NCBI GenBank assembly: GCA_963750965.1
Contig: CAVVSK010000022.1
Coordinates: 62,001 to 126,000, forward strand
DNA length: 64,000 bases
From: CANKHA01 sp963750965
GTDB lineage: Bacteria; Pseudomonadota; Alphaproteobacteria; Rhizobiales; Xanthobacteraceae
Direction: 5' to 3'
Shown here piece after piece: positions 51,852 to 60,400 of this stretch. Under the pieces are notes generated by a model. It was not told the origin of the DNA. It did not search any database and saw only the letters and a program-made list of their open reading frames with translations. Positions within the stretch are counted from its first letter, which is position 1; every line of letters starts with the position of its first letter. The position numbers and the translations under genes were made by a program.

Positions 51852-52955
51852 GTGGATTTTATCAAGTCCGTCGGCAAGCGCCAGTTTCCGCTGGCCCTCA
51901 CCGATCCACAACCATTGCAGAAATTCGAGGGCATGTGGCGGGTCTCCGGACAGATCGCCGTCATCGGACTGTTTTTCTTCGCCATAATTGCCGCCATCGA
52001 ATATGCGCGGCCCATTCTCCTGCCGATCGTTTCGGCCTTCATGCTGGGAATGATGCTGGGTCCATTGTCCAGCCTCGCGGCGAAGGCGCGCATCCCGGTC
52101 TTCCTGAGCGCGATCGTGTTGTGGCTGCTGGTCGTCGCGATCTTCTATGGGCTGGTCGTGCTCCTGTCCGCTCCTTTGGTGGAGTGGGCGGGCAAAGGAC
52201 CCCAGCTTGGACAGATCATCAGGGAAAAGCTGGCGGTACTCGACCGGCCGATCTCCGCCATGCAAGAAATACGTAACGCAATTTTCCCCAAATCCGGCGA
52301 TCAGCAGGAAGTGGCCTTCAGCTTCCTCGCGGTCCTGCAACCGGCGGCAGCCTTCGTCACGCCGGCGATCGGGCAACTTGTGATCTTTTTCGGCACGTTG
52401 TTTTTCTTTCTGATCGGCCGCGCGCAGCTGCGCCAGGTACTCGTCGTATTTTTTAAAAACCGCGACGCCCGGCTGCGCATGCTGCGCATTCTCAATGACG
52501 TCGAGCACAACCTGACGAGCTATCTGAGCCTCGTTACCATCATCAATTTCTTTGTAGGCCTGATGGCGATTGGGGTGACCTATGCCGTTGGTCTGCCTAA
52601 TCCACTTGTCTGGGGTGCGCTCGCATTCCTGTTCAATTTCGTGCCGTATCTCGGCGCTCTGCTGATGGAAGTGGTGCTGTTGGCGGCCGGCCTCGTGACC
52701 TTCCCAACGCTCGGGCAGGCCCTGATCGCGCCACTGCTCTATTTGTTCTTCACCACGGTGGAAGGCCATTTCATCACGCCGGCGGTGATGGGCAAGCATC
52801 TGTTGCTTAACCCGTTGACGGTATTTCTCGCGCTGGTGTTCTGGACCTGGCTCTGGGGTCCTGTCGGCGCGCTGCTGGCGGTGCCGATCCTGATCGTCAC
52901 GTTGATTGCTATCAACCATATCTTCCCGACTGAGGAAGCTACGTTGCCCGGCTAA
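51852..52955 (+). CDS. AI-2E family transporter (PerM/TqsA-like)
   Basis: About 367 residues from GTG 51852, chosen because ggagg at 51842-51846 is the only well-placed ribosome site; TTG starts upstream are weaker. Two N-terminal helices (GQIAVIGLFFFAIIAAIEYA, LPIVSAFMLGMMLGPLSSLA), further helices and the family signature region ending PLVWGALAFLFNFVPYLGAL, HFITPAVMGKHLLLNPLTVF and FWTWLWGPVGALLAVPILIV. Members export autoinducer-2, drugs or ions; the substrate here is not predictable. Confidence 0.9.
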   Translation: MDFIKSVGKRQFPLALTDPQPLQKFEGMWRVSGQIAVIGLFFFAIIAAIEYARPILLPIVSAFMLGMMLGPLSSLAAKARIPVFLSAIVLWLLVVAIFYGLVVLLSAPLVEWAGKGPQLGQIIREKLAVLDRPISAMQEIRNAIFPKSGDQQEVAFSFLAVLQPAAAFVTPAIGQLVIFFGTLFFFLIGRAQLRQVLVVFFKNRDARLRMLRILNDVEHNLTSYLSLVTIINFFVGLMAIGVTYAVGLPNPLVWGALAFLFNFVPYLGALLMEVVLLAAGLVTFPTLGQALIAPLLYLFFTTVEGHFITPAVMGKHLLLNPLTVFLALVFWTWLWGPVGALLAVPILIVTLIAINHIFPTEEATLPG

Positions 52956-53038
52956 CAGAACGTGCAGCAAAAACGGATCGCGCACTGGCGCGCTCTGCTT
53001 GTTCGGGCTAAACAGAACCGGGGATCACTGGGGGCTTT

Positions 53039-53566
53039 ATGACGTTTACGACTTTCGCGCAGGACGTTATCAATTTCGTGCGCGAACACCACTTATGGGG
53101 TCCGCCGATCGTTTTCGCGCTTGCCTTTGGAGAATCCCTGGCATTCGTTTCCCTGTTCATTCCGGCCTGGGCGATTCTTGTCGGCATCGGCGCGCTCATT
53201 AATGCGTCCGGCATTCCATTCTGGCCGATCCTGGTCGCCGCAGCGCTCGGGGCTGCCGCCGGCGACTGGCTCTCCTATTGGATCGGCATTACCTTCAAGG
53301 AGCCGATTGCCCATGTCTGGCCGTTATCGAAATATCCCGATTTGCTACCGCGCGGCCATGCCTTCATGGAGCGCTGGGGAATTTTGGGAATTTTTATTGG
53401 TCGCTTTTTCGGCCCATTGCGGGCTTCGGTGCCGCTGATCGCCGGCATTCTGGAAATGAATTATTGGCATTTTCAGATCGCCAATATCATATCGGCATTT
53501 GTATGGGCCTGGATGCTTTTGATCTTCGGCGATTTCGGATTCGACATCTATAAATGGTTCACCTGA
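53039..53566 (+). CDS. DedA-family inner membrane protein
   Basis: 175 residues with several membrane helices. Family features: FALAFGESLAFVSLFIPAWA, ALGAAAGDWLSYWIGI, GHAFMERWGILGIFIGRFFG and PLRASVPLIAGILEM. DedA proteins are implicated in undecaprenyl-phosphate or phospholipid flipping. Start ATG 53039. It follows the AI-2E transporter by 83 bases and may share its transcript. Confidence 0.93.
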   Translation: MTFTTFAQDVINFVREHHLWGPPIVFALAFGESLAFVSLFIPAWAILVGIGALINASGIPFWPILVAAALGAAAGDWLSYWIGITFKEPIAHVWPLSKYPDLLPRGHAFMERWGILGIFIGRFFGPLRASVPLIAGILEMNYWHFQIANIISAFVWAWMLLIFGDFGFDIYKWFT

Positions 53567-53731
53567 ACAAAGCTGCCCAAGTTTTGGCCGGACGGCTAAT
53601 TTTTGCGGTTACAGGAATAAAGCCCAGGCGGACGGTGTTTTGCAGGCCGCGGGAGGTGCCACCATTCCGTTACGGGCCGACAGTGGTATATTCCGTACTG
53701 AAGTTTCGCTGAAAACCCCAGGGAGGATGCG

Positions 53732-54727
53732 ATGACCGAGCTCACACGCCGTTCCATGCTCGCCAGTACCGCGGCTGTTGGCGCGGCTGCGGTATCGCCG
53801 ACCGCCGGTTCGCCTGCCTTGGCCGCCGCTCCGCCGGCAGGCTCGCAGGCATCCGGCTTCTATCGCTACAAGGTCGGCGACTATGAGATCACCGTCGTTA
53901 CCGACGGCGCGACGACGCGGCCACTGGAAGACAATTTCATCATCAACCAAAAGAAAGAAGACGTGAATGCCGCGCTGGCGGCCGCCTTCATGGAGAAGGA
54001 CAAGGTCACCATTCGCTATTCGCCGATCGTGGTGAATACCGGTTCCAAGCTGATCGTGATCGACACCGGAACGGGCGAGGCCAATTTCGAGAGAAGCAAG
54101 GGCGCCGCCGGCCAGTTCCAGAAAAATCTGAAGGCCGCCGGCATCGACCGCAATGCGGTGGACATGGTGGTGATCTCGCATTTCCACGGCGATCACGTCA
54201 ACGGGCTGCTGACCGCCGACAACAAGCCGGCCTTTGCCAACGCGGAAATTCTCGTGCCGGCGCCGGAATGGAAATTCTGGATGGATGACGGCGAGATGAG
54301 CCGTGCGTCCGCCGGCCGCATGCAGGATTTGTTCGCGAGTAACCGCCGCGTGTTCGATGCACTTGGCCGTAAGGTCACGCCCTATGAAATGGGCAAGGAA
54401 GTCGCGCCCGGGATCACGGCGGTGGCGACCCATGGTCACTCGGCGGGCCATACCTCGCATGTCATCGCATCGGGCTCCGGCAAGGTTTTTGTGCAAGCCG
54501 ACGTCACCAACCTGCCGCAGCTTTTCGTACGCAATCCCGGCTGGCATGCCTCCTTCGATCAGGATCCGAAGATGGCCGAAGAGGTACGCCGCAAGGTTTA
54601 TGACATGCTCGCGGCGGAAAAGATGATGGTGCAGGGATTCCATTATCCTTTCCCGGCACTGGCCTATGTCGAGAAAACCTCGACCGGCTACCGCGAAATT
54701 CCGGTGCCCTGGAGTCCGACGCTTTAG
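53732..54727 (+). CDS. Tat-exported metallo-beta-lactamase-fold hydrolase
   Basis: 331 residues. The N-terminus has a Tat-type signal (MTELTRRSMLASTAAVGAAA, cut near ALAAAP). Zinc site HFHGDHVNG in VVISHFHGDH, further His in THGHSAGHTSH, Asp in QADVTNLP, and His in MVQGFHYPF. Residues around these match the quorum-quenching/MBL-like hydrolases of the periplasm. Catalysis is hydrolysis of an unidentified substrate. A monocistronic setting is likely. Confidence 0.88.
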   Translation: MTELTRRSMLASTAAVGAAAVSPTAGSPALAAAPPAGSQASGFYRYKVGDYEITVVTDGATTRPLEDNFIINQKKEDVNAALAAAFMEKDKVTIRYSPIVVNTGSKLIVIDTGTGEANFERSKGAAGQFQKNLKAAGIDRNAVDMVVISHFHGDHVNGLLTADNKPAFANAEILVPAPEWKFWMDDGEMSRASAGRMQDLFASNRRVFDALGRKVTPYEMGKEVAPGITAVATHGHSAGHTSHVIASGSGKVFVQADVTNLPQLFVRNPGWHASFDQDPKMAEEVRRKVYDMLAAEKMMVQGFHYPFPALAYVEKTSTGYREIPVPWSPTL

Positions 54728-55018
54728 GTCAGGCGCCGACAAAAGGACGGCCATCCGCGGAGTGTCATTCATCTTGACCCCGACGGCGGGGGAGGCGTAA
54801 GAGCGCCGGCATGATGACGCTTGACCACATGCTGGTTTTCCGCCGCCGCGCCGCACAAGCGCCGGTGCGCGATCGCGTGTGATCGTCAGCGTGCCGGCGG
54901 GCTAGATTCCGCGGCGCTTCTTCCCATCTTCCGCGGCTTTCCGAATCCGGTACGGTAATGTCTTGCCGCGCTCGCGTTACGTGAGCGGATGATGGGTCGC
55001 GAAATCGGAGACTGCACA

Positions 55019-56077
55019 ATGACAAAAAAGGCGGCGATCGGCGTTCTCGGCGCCTCCGGCTATACCGGGGCGGAGCTGGTGCGCTTGCTTTTGCGTCATC
55101 CGCGGGCGGAAATTTCCCTGCTCACGGCGGATCGCCGGGCCGGGCTGCAGATGCGGGAAGTGTTTTCGCATTTCTCGCCCTATCCCTTGCCGAAGCTCGT
55201 TTCGCTCGACGGCATCGATTGGGCCGCAGCCAAACTCGATCTCGCATTCTGCGCGCTGCCGCATGGCACGACACAGACCGTGATCAAAAAACTGCTCGCG
55301 GACGCGCCGCAAACCAAGGTGGTCGATCTCTCCGCCGACTTCCGCCTTACGGACGCGGAAGCCTATGCGCGCTGGTACGGCCATGCCCATCAGGCGCCGG
55401 AACTGCAGGGCGAAGCCGTCTACGGCCTGAGCGAGCATTACCGGCGCGACATCAAGAAGGCGCGGCTGGTAGCCAATCCCGGCTGTTACACTACCACCGC
55501 GGAGCTTCCACTCATTCCGCTCCTGAAAGCCAAGGCGATCGAGACCGACGAAATCGTCGTCGACGCGAAGTCGGGCATGACCGGCGCGGGCAGGGCGGCG
55601 AAAGAGGCGATGCTGTTTTCCGAGGTTTCCGAAGGCTTCAATGCCTATGGTGTCGGCAAGCACCGGCACATGGCCGAGCTCGATCAGGAATTCTCTAAGG
55701 CGGCCGGCCGCGAGGTGCTGGTGAGTTTCACGCCGCACCTTGTACCGATGAACCGTGGCATTCTCTCGACAATATATGTGCGCGGCCGGCGCGGGCGCAG
55801 TGCACATGACCTGCATGTCATTCTGTCCGAGGCCTATGCCAAGGAACCCTTTGTCCATGTCCTGCCGTTTGGCGAGACGCCGCACACCCGGCATGTGCGC
55901 GGTTCCAATATGACGATGATTGGCGTGGCGGCGGACCGCATCGCGGGCCGCGCCATCATCGTCTCGGCACTGGACAATCTGGTGAAGGGCGCATCGGGCC
56001 AGGCGGTGCAGAATATGAACCTGATGCTGGGTTTCCCGGAAGCGATGGGACTCGAGCAGGTCGCGCTGTTTCCGTAA
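55019..56077 (+). CDS. argC: N-acetyl-gamma-glutamyl-phosphate reductase
   Basis: 352 residues from ATG 55019 (MTKKAAIGVLGASGYTGAEL). NADPH-dependent third step of arginine synthesis. Dinucleotide-binding motif GASGYTGAELVRLLLRHP, substrate region ALPHGTTQTVIKKL, and the catalytic Cys in VANPGCYTTTAELPLIPLL. C-terminal QNMNLMLGFPEAMGLEQVAL is intact. No other arg gene is adjacent. The next gene, 60 bases on, has its own strong ribosome site. Confidence 0.97.
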   Translation: MTKKAAIGVLGASGYTGAELVRLLLRHPRAEISLLTADRRAGLQMREVFSHFSPYPLPKLVSLDGIDWAAAKLDLAFCALPHGTTQTVIKKLLADAPQTKVVDLSADFRLTDAEAYARWYGHAHQAPELQGEAVYGLSEHYRRDIKKARLVANPGCYTTTAELPLIPLLKAKAIETDEIVVDAKSGMTGAGRAAKEAMLFSEVSEGFNAYGVGKHRHMAELDQEFSKAAGREVLVSFTPHLVPMNRGILSTIYVRGRRGRSAHDLHVILSEAYAKEPFVHVLPFGETPHTRHVRGSNMTMIGVAADRIAGRAIIVSALDNLVKGASGQAVQNMNLMLGFPEAMGLEQVALFP

Positions 56078-56137
56078 CAGCAAGCGGCAAGCGTCGGAAC
56101 GCAAGGGTGTAAGACAGCGCAACGAGGAGGTCATGGG

Positions 56138-57007
56138 ATGACCCAAAAGCCGGGAATTCAGGCCTTCTTCGATGGGCAGACCAACACCATCAGTTATCTG
56201 GTTTGGGATCCTGGCAGCAAGGAAGGCGTTGTCATCGATCCGGTTCTGGATTTCGATCCCCGCAGCGGCCGTGCTTCGGTGAAATCTGCGGAAGCCATCC
56301 TTTCCGCCGCCGAGAATGCTGGTCTCAAGATCACGCGCGTGCTTGAAACCCATGCTCATGCCGATCATCTGTCGGCTGCGCCCTATATCAAACAGAAAAC
56401 CGGCGCTACCGTCGGGATCGGCGAGCACATCCGTGACGTGCAGCGGATGTTTGGTCCGATATTCAATGCCGCCGATATTTCAGGAGACGGCTCGGAATTC
56501 GATCACCTTTTTAAAGACGGCGAGCGATTCAACATCGGCGCATTGCAAGCCGAGGTGATCTACACGCCCGGCCACACGCCGGCCTGCGTGTCCTACCGCA
56601 TCGGCGACAGCGTCTTCGTCGGCGACACGCTGTTTATGCCGGACTACGGCACCGCGCGTGCCGATTTTCCCGGCGGCGATGCGCGGGCGCTTTACCGTTC
56701 CATCAGGCGGCTGCTCGACCTGCCACAAGAAACCCGGCTGTTTGTCTGTCATGACTACAAAACGCCGGGCCGGGACCATTACGCCTGGGAGAGCACGGTC
56801 GGGGAGCAGCGCGCCCGGAACGTTCAAGTAAACCAGGGCGTAAGCGAAGATGAGTTTGTGGCCATGCGGCAGGCACGGGATGCCAAGCTCGGCACGCCCG
56901 AACTCCTTCTGCCGTCGATCCAGGTGAATATCCGCGCGGGAGAGTTTCCGCCGGCGGACGCCAATGGCGTGCGCTATCTGAAGCTGCCGGTTAAGGTCGC
57001 GCCGTAA
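56138..57007 (+). CDS. MBL-fold persulfide dioxygenase-like protein (Blh/ETHE1 type)
   Basis: 289 residues. aggagg at 56125-56130 sets ATG 56138. Features: FFDGQTNTISYLVWDPGSKE, VIDPVLDFDPRSGRASV, the metal site ETHAHADHLSAAPYIKQKTG, then GHTPACVSYRIGDSVFVGDT and VCHDYKTPGRDHYAWESTVG. The DPVLD/ETHAHADHLSAAPY wording is that of the Blh branch of glyoxalase II-like proteins, which oxidise glutathione persulfide in sulfide detoxification, using a mononuclear iron. No rhodanese or BigR regulator is seen next to it. Convergent with the glt operon, 8 bases away. Confidence 0.87.
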   Translation: MTQKPGIQAFFDGQTNTISYLVWDPGSKEGVVIDPVLDFDPRSGRASVKSAEAILSAAENAGLKITRVLETHAHADHLSAAPYIKQKTGATVGIGEHIRDVQRMFGPIFNAADISGDGSEFDHLFKDGERFNIGALQAEVIYTPGHTPACVSYRIGDSVFVGDTLFMPDYGTARADFPGGDARALYRSIRRLLDLPQETRLFVCHDYKTPGRDHYAWESTVGEQRARNVQVNQGVSEDEFVAMRQARDAKLGTPELLLPSIQVNIRAGEFPPADANGVRYLKLPVKVAP

Positions 57008-57015
57008 GCGTCGCG

Positions 57016-57744
57016 CTAATGCGCGAGGATTTTCGACAGGAAGGCCTGCGCGCGTTCGCTGCGCGGCTTGCCGAAGAAGTCGACAGTCGGCGCGTCCTCG
57101 ACGATTTCGCCGCGGTCCATGAAGACCACGCGCTTGGCCACCTGCCGGGCGAAACCCATCTCATGCGTTACCACCATCATGGTCATGCCGTCCGACGCCA
57201 GAGCGACCATAACGTCGAGCACTTCCTTGATCATCTCCGGGTCAAGCGCCGAGGTCGGCTCGTCGAACAACATGGCAATGGGATCCATGGCAAGCGCGCG
57301 GGCGATGGCGACGCGCTGCTGCTGGCCGCCGGACAATTCGCCCGGATATTTCTGCGCATGCGCTGACAAGCCGACGCGCTCCAGGAGCTTTGCTCCCTTT
57401 GCGAGCGCCTCCTCCTCACTGCGGCCGAGCACTTTGTTCTGTGCCAGCGTGAGGTTCCGCATCACCGACAGATGCGGGAAAAGCTCGAAATGCTGGAATA
57501 CCATACCGATGCGCGCGCGCAGCTTGGGCAGGTCGGTGCGTTTATCTTTCACCGAAATACCTGCAACCTTGATCGTGCCCTGCTGGAAAGGTTCCAGCGC
57601 ATTGATGCATTTAATCAGCGTGGACTTGCCGGAGCCCGAGGGGCCACAAACAACGACGACCTCGCCTTTGGCGACGTGGATGGTGCAGTCGTTCAGCACC
57701 TGAACCGGACCGTACCACTTGCTGACGTTTTCCATTTCAATCAT
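57016..57744 (-). CDS. gltL: Glutamate/aspartate ABC transporter ATP-binding protein
   Basis: 242 residues from ATG 57742-57744 (MIEMENVSKWYGPVQVLNDC). Walker A GPSGSGKSTLIKCINAL, signature LSGGQQQRVAIARAL, Walker B AMLFDEPTSALDPEM, His loop VVTHEMGFARQVA. Powers uptake through the two permeases just upstream. It ends RSERAQAFLSKILAH, the usual tail. It starts 11 bases after the gltK stop, so translational coupling is likely. Confidence 0.95.
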   Translation of the reverse strand: MIEMENVSKWYGPVQVLNDCTIHVAKGEVVVVCGPSGSGKSTLIKCINALEPFQQGTIKVAGISVKDKRTDLPKLRARIGMVFQHFELFPHLSVMRNLTLAQNKVLGRSEEEALAKGAKLLERVGLSAHAQKYPGELSGGQQQRVAIARALAMDPIAMLFDEPTSALDPEMIKEVLDVMVALASDGMTMMVVTHEMGFARQVAKRVVFMDRGEIVEDAPTVDFFGKPRSERAQAFLSKILAH

Positions 57745-57755
57745 AGCGGCCCTGC

Positions 57756-58448
57756 TCAGCGGATGATGGCGATGCGGCGGTTCATCCGGCGAACGGCGAT
57801 CGAAGCCGCAAGCGAGATAATGAAATAGACCGCGGCGGCGAATAGATACATTTCCACCAGGCGTCCGTCGCGTTGCGCTATTTTGGAAGCTGCGCCGAGA
57901 AAATCCGTGATCGAGAGGACGTAAACCAGCGAGGTGTCCTGGAAGAGGATGATGGTCTGTGTCAGCAGCACCGGCACCATGTTGCGGAAGGCCTGCGGCA
58001 GGATAATGTAGGACATGGCCGTGCGGTAGTTCATGCCGAGCGCCTGGGCCGCTGCCATCTGGCCACGCGCGATCGACTGGATGCCCGCGCGCATGATCTC
58101 GGAAAAGAACGCGGCTTCGAACAGCGCGAAGGTGATCAGCGATGACATGAAGGCGCCGACTTGGATTGGCGAGGCGGAGCCGGTGATCCATTGCCCGATA
58201 TAAGGCACGAGAAAGTAGAACCAGAAGATCATCAAGACCAGTGGCACGGAGCGCATGAGGTTTACGTAGCCAGTGGCGAAAATCACCAGCGGCGGAAAGC
58301 CTGACAGTCGCATCAGCGCAAGAAGCGTGCCCCAGATCAGCCCGAGTCCGGCGGCCATGGCCGTCAGAGTCACGGTGAAGGTCATGCCATCGATGAACAG
58401 ATAGGGCAGGGAACGGATGATGATGTCGAAATCGAAGTTGCTAAACAC
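57756..58448 (-). CDS. gltK: Glutamate/aspartate ABC transporter permease, second subunit
   Basis: 230 residues from GTG 58446-58448, chosen because ggaggtt sits six bases upstream; the open frame beyond is not family-like. Typical polar amino acid permease with five helices (FTVTLTAMAAGLGLIWGTLL, PLVLMIFWFYFLVPYIGQWI, AFFSEIMRAGIQSIARGQMA) and the EAA-type loop AAQALGMNYRTAMSYIILPQ. It overlaps the end of gltJ by 8 bases. It forms the membrane channel with gltJ. Confidence 0.94.
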   Translation of the reverse strand: MFSNFDFDIIIRSLPYLFIDGMTFTVTLTAMAAGLGLIWGTLLALMRLSGFPPLVIFATGYVNLMRSVPLVLMIFWFYFLVPYIGQWITGSASPIQVGAFMSSLITFALFEAAFFSEIMRAGIQSIARGQMAAAQALGMNYRTAMSYIILPQAFRNMVPVLLTQTIILFQDTSLVYVLSITDFLGAASKIAQRDGRLVEMYLFAAAVYFIISLAASIAVRRMNRRIAIIR

Positions 58449-59232
58449 GGCGCAACCTCCATCTCTGCCGCGCCTTCCACCTTTGACGCCACGACGGCTT
58501 GGCGCGCGCGGCGAGATAGCCGGGAATGGCGACGCCGCGTTCAAGCCGGCGCATGCCCTCGGTCACGACGATGTTGATGATAATGTAGATGATGGTCGCG
58601 GCAGTGAAAGCCTCGAACACCTGGAAGGTGAATTCCTGCATCTCGCGTGCGCGTGCGGTAAGCTCCATCAGCCCGATGGTAAGCGCGACCGAGCTGTTCT
58701 TGATGGCATTGATGAATTCCGAGGTCAGCGGCGGCAACATGATCCGGTAGGCCATCGGCAACAGCACGTAACGATAGGTCTGCGGCAGGGTAAGGCCGAG
58801 CGCGAGCCCGGCCGCGCGCTGGCCGCGCGCCAGGCTATTGATGCCAGCGCGTACCTGCTCTGCCACGCGTGCCGAGGTGTAGAGCCCTAGCGCCACCACG
58901 GCGGTATAAAAAGAGGCGTCGGGAAGCTGCTTTAGCCAGGTGCCGATATCGCGCGGCACGACTTCAGGCAGCACGAAATACCAAAGGAACATCTGCACCA
59001 GTAGCGGGATATTCCGGAACAGTTCCACATAGGCATTGCCGAAGCGGATCAGCCATTTATTCGGCGTTGTGCGCGCCACCCCGACCAGCGAGCCTAGGGT
59101 AAGTGCGATGATCCAGGCGAAGAACGCGGTGGTCAGCGTCCACCAGGTGCCGAGCAGGAGTAACTGGAAATAGGTATGCGCGCCGTCCGGCGATATCTGC
59201 CAGAAAATGCCCCAGTTCCAGTGGTAGTTCAC
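58441..59232 (-). CDS. gltJ: Glutamate/aspartate ABC transporter permease, first subunit
   Basis: 263 residues. Opens with MNYHWNWGIFWQISPDGAHT, as GltJ does. Helices include LLLLGTWWTLTTAFFAWIIA and NIPLLVQMFLWYFVLP. The EAA loop is ARGQRAAGLALGLTLPQTYR. A long basic tail (KPSWRQRWKARQRWRLRRV) is atypical. It lies between gltI and gltK. Confidence 0.95.
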   Translation of the reverse strand: MNYHWNWGIFWQISPDGAHTYFQLLLLGTWWTLTTAFFAWIIALTLGSLVGVARTTPNKWLIRFGNAYVELFRNIPLLVQMFLWYFVLPEVVPRDIGTWLKQLPDASFYTAVVALGLYTSARVAEQVRAGINSLARGQRAAGLALGLTLPQTYRYVLLPMAYRIMLPPLTSEFINAIKNSSVALTIGLMELTARAREMQEFTFQVFEAFTAATIIYIIINIVVTEGMRRLERGVAIPGYLAARAKPSWRQRWKARQRWRLRRV

Positions 59233-59274
59233 AGCAGTTCCCCCGCTGCGCCATCACGAGGCGTTTTTCTGCTA

Positions 59275-59306
59275 CTCGCGCCGCCGCCTGGAAGCGACGG
59301 CGCGAG
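59275..59306. other. Intercistronic hairpin between gltI and gltJ
   Basis: A perfect 9-bp stem (ctcgcgccg / cggcgcgag) with a 14-base loop in the 91-base spacer after the gltI stop. It lacks a U-tract, so it is more likely a partial attenuator or mRNA stabiliser, giving more binding protein than permease, as in many binding-protein-dependent operons. Confidence 0.6.
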
Positions 59307-59323
59307 CAAATCTACTTCAGCTG

Positions 59324-60232
59324 CTATTGATAGTCTTTCGGATCGCCGCTGGAGGTGGGATTAGCCACGACTTTCTTGAATTGCTCGGTCATTGGCAGGT
59401 TCAAGTTCACGCCCTTGGGCGGAATTGGCTTGGTGAACCATTTGTCGTAGATCGCGTTGATTTCTCCGCTCTTGTAAATGCGGGTCATCTCGGCATCGAC
59501 AACCTTCTTGAAGGCCGGGTCTTCGCGGCGCACCATGATGCCATAGGGTTCGACCGACAGAGCATCTTTCGAGATGACATAATCGCCCGGCGTCTTAGCC
59601 GACGCGACGAGGCTGTAAAGCAGGATGTCGTCCATCACGAAGGCTGCGGCGCGATCGGTCTCCACCATCAGGAAGGCTTCGGCATGATCCTTGGCCGGCA
59701 GGATGTTGAGGCCGAGGTTTTTCTGCGCCCCGATTTCAGTGATCTGCTTGATATTGGTTGTGCCGGAGGTCGAGGTGATGGTCTTGCCCTTCAGACTGTC
59801 CACGGTCTGCAGATTGGCCGCCTTCTTCGACACGAAGCGGTTGGCGGTGACGAAATGGGTGATGGTGAAGCCGACCTGCTGCTGCCGCTCAAGATTATTG
59901 GTGGTGGAGCCGCATTCCAGATCGACCGTGCCGTTGGCCATCAGCGGGATGCGCGTGGCGGAGGTGACGGGGTTGAGCTTGACCTCAAGCTTGTCCAGCT
60001 TGACCTCTTTCTTCACGGCATCGGCGATCTTGCGGCACAGGTCCATCGCATAGCCGATCACCTGTTGTTTGTCGTCGTAATAGGAAAAAGGCACCGAAAA
60101 CTCGCGATGCCCGATGGTGATCGAGCCGCTATCCTTGACCTTCTTCAAAGTCCCTGTGAGTTCCTGCGCGACGGTCGGCTCGGCGACAAGGCCCAGCACT
60201 GCGATCGCGGGCACTAAAAACTTGGCGTACAT
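59324..60232 (-). CDS. gltI: Glutamate/aspartate ABC transporter periplasmic binding protein
   Basis: 302 residues. Signal peptide MYAKFLVPAIAVLGLVAEPT, cut near VAQ-E. Binding-protein core: LKKVKDSGSITIGHREFSVP, IGYAMDLCRKIADAVKKEV, the ligand-contact segment RIPLMANGTVDLECGSTTN, GKTITSTSGTTNIKQI and SVEPYGIMVRREDPAFKKVV. This wording is closest to GltI. An AGGAGGG ribosome site precedes ATG 60230-60232, and the promoter must lie in the 168 bases before phaC's end. Confidence 0.95.
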   Translation of the reverse strand: MYAKFLVPAIAVLGLVAEPTVAQELTGTLKKVKDSGSITIGHREFSVPFSYYDDKQQVIGYAMDLCRKIADAVKKEVKLDKLEVKLNPVTSATRIPLMANGTVDLECGSTTNNLERQQQVGFTITHFVTANRFVSKKAANLQTVDSLKGKTITSTSGTTNIKQITEIGAQKNLGLNILPAKDHAEAFLMVETDRAAAFVMDDILLYSLVASAKTPGDYVISKDALSVEPYGIMVRREDPAFKKVVDAEMTRIYKSGEINAIYDKWFTKPIPPKGVNLNLPMTEQFKKVVANPTSSGDPKDYQ

Positions 60233-60400
60233 CGGGTCCCTCCTGCTTCGTTACACAAGAATTATGTCTGCCGGCTTCGTTAAGCGGAACCGGTTCGTCG
60301 TGAGACTTTAGCATAGTTTTGCAGGTAGGGCGGACGAGTTTGACGCGCGGATTGCTCCCAAAGCTGCGGCTGTGGGTCGCGATTTGAGCCTGATCAGGGC

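Noticed and set aside
51795..52985. Minus-strand open frame of 396 codons opposite the AI-2E transporter
   Set aside because: Gln/Arg/His-rich antisense of a membrane protein, without motifs.
53609..56428. Two long minus-strand open frames (415 and 483 codons) opposite the MBL-fold genes and argC
   Set aside because: Both are antisense shadows of genes with clear catalytic motifs.
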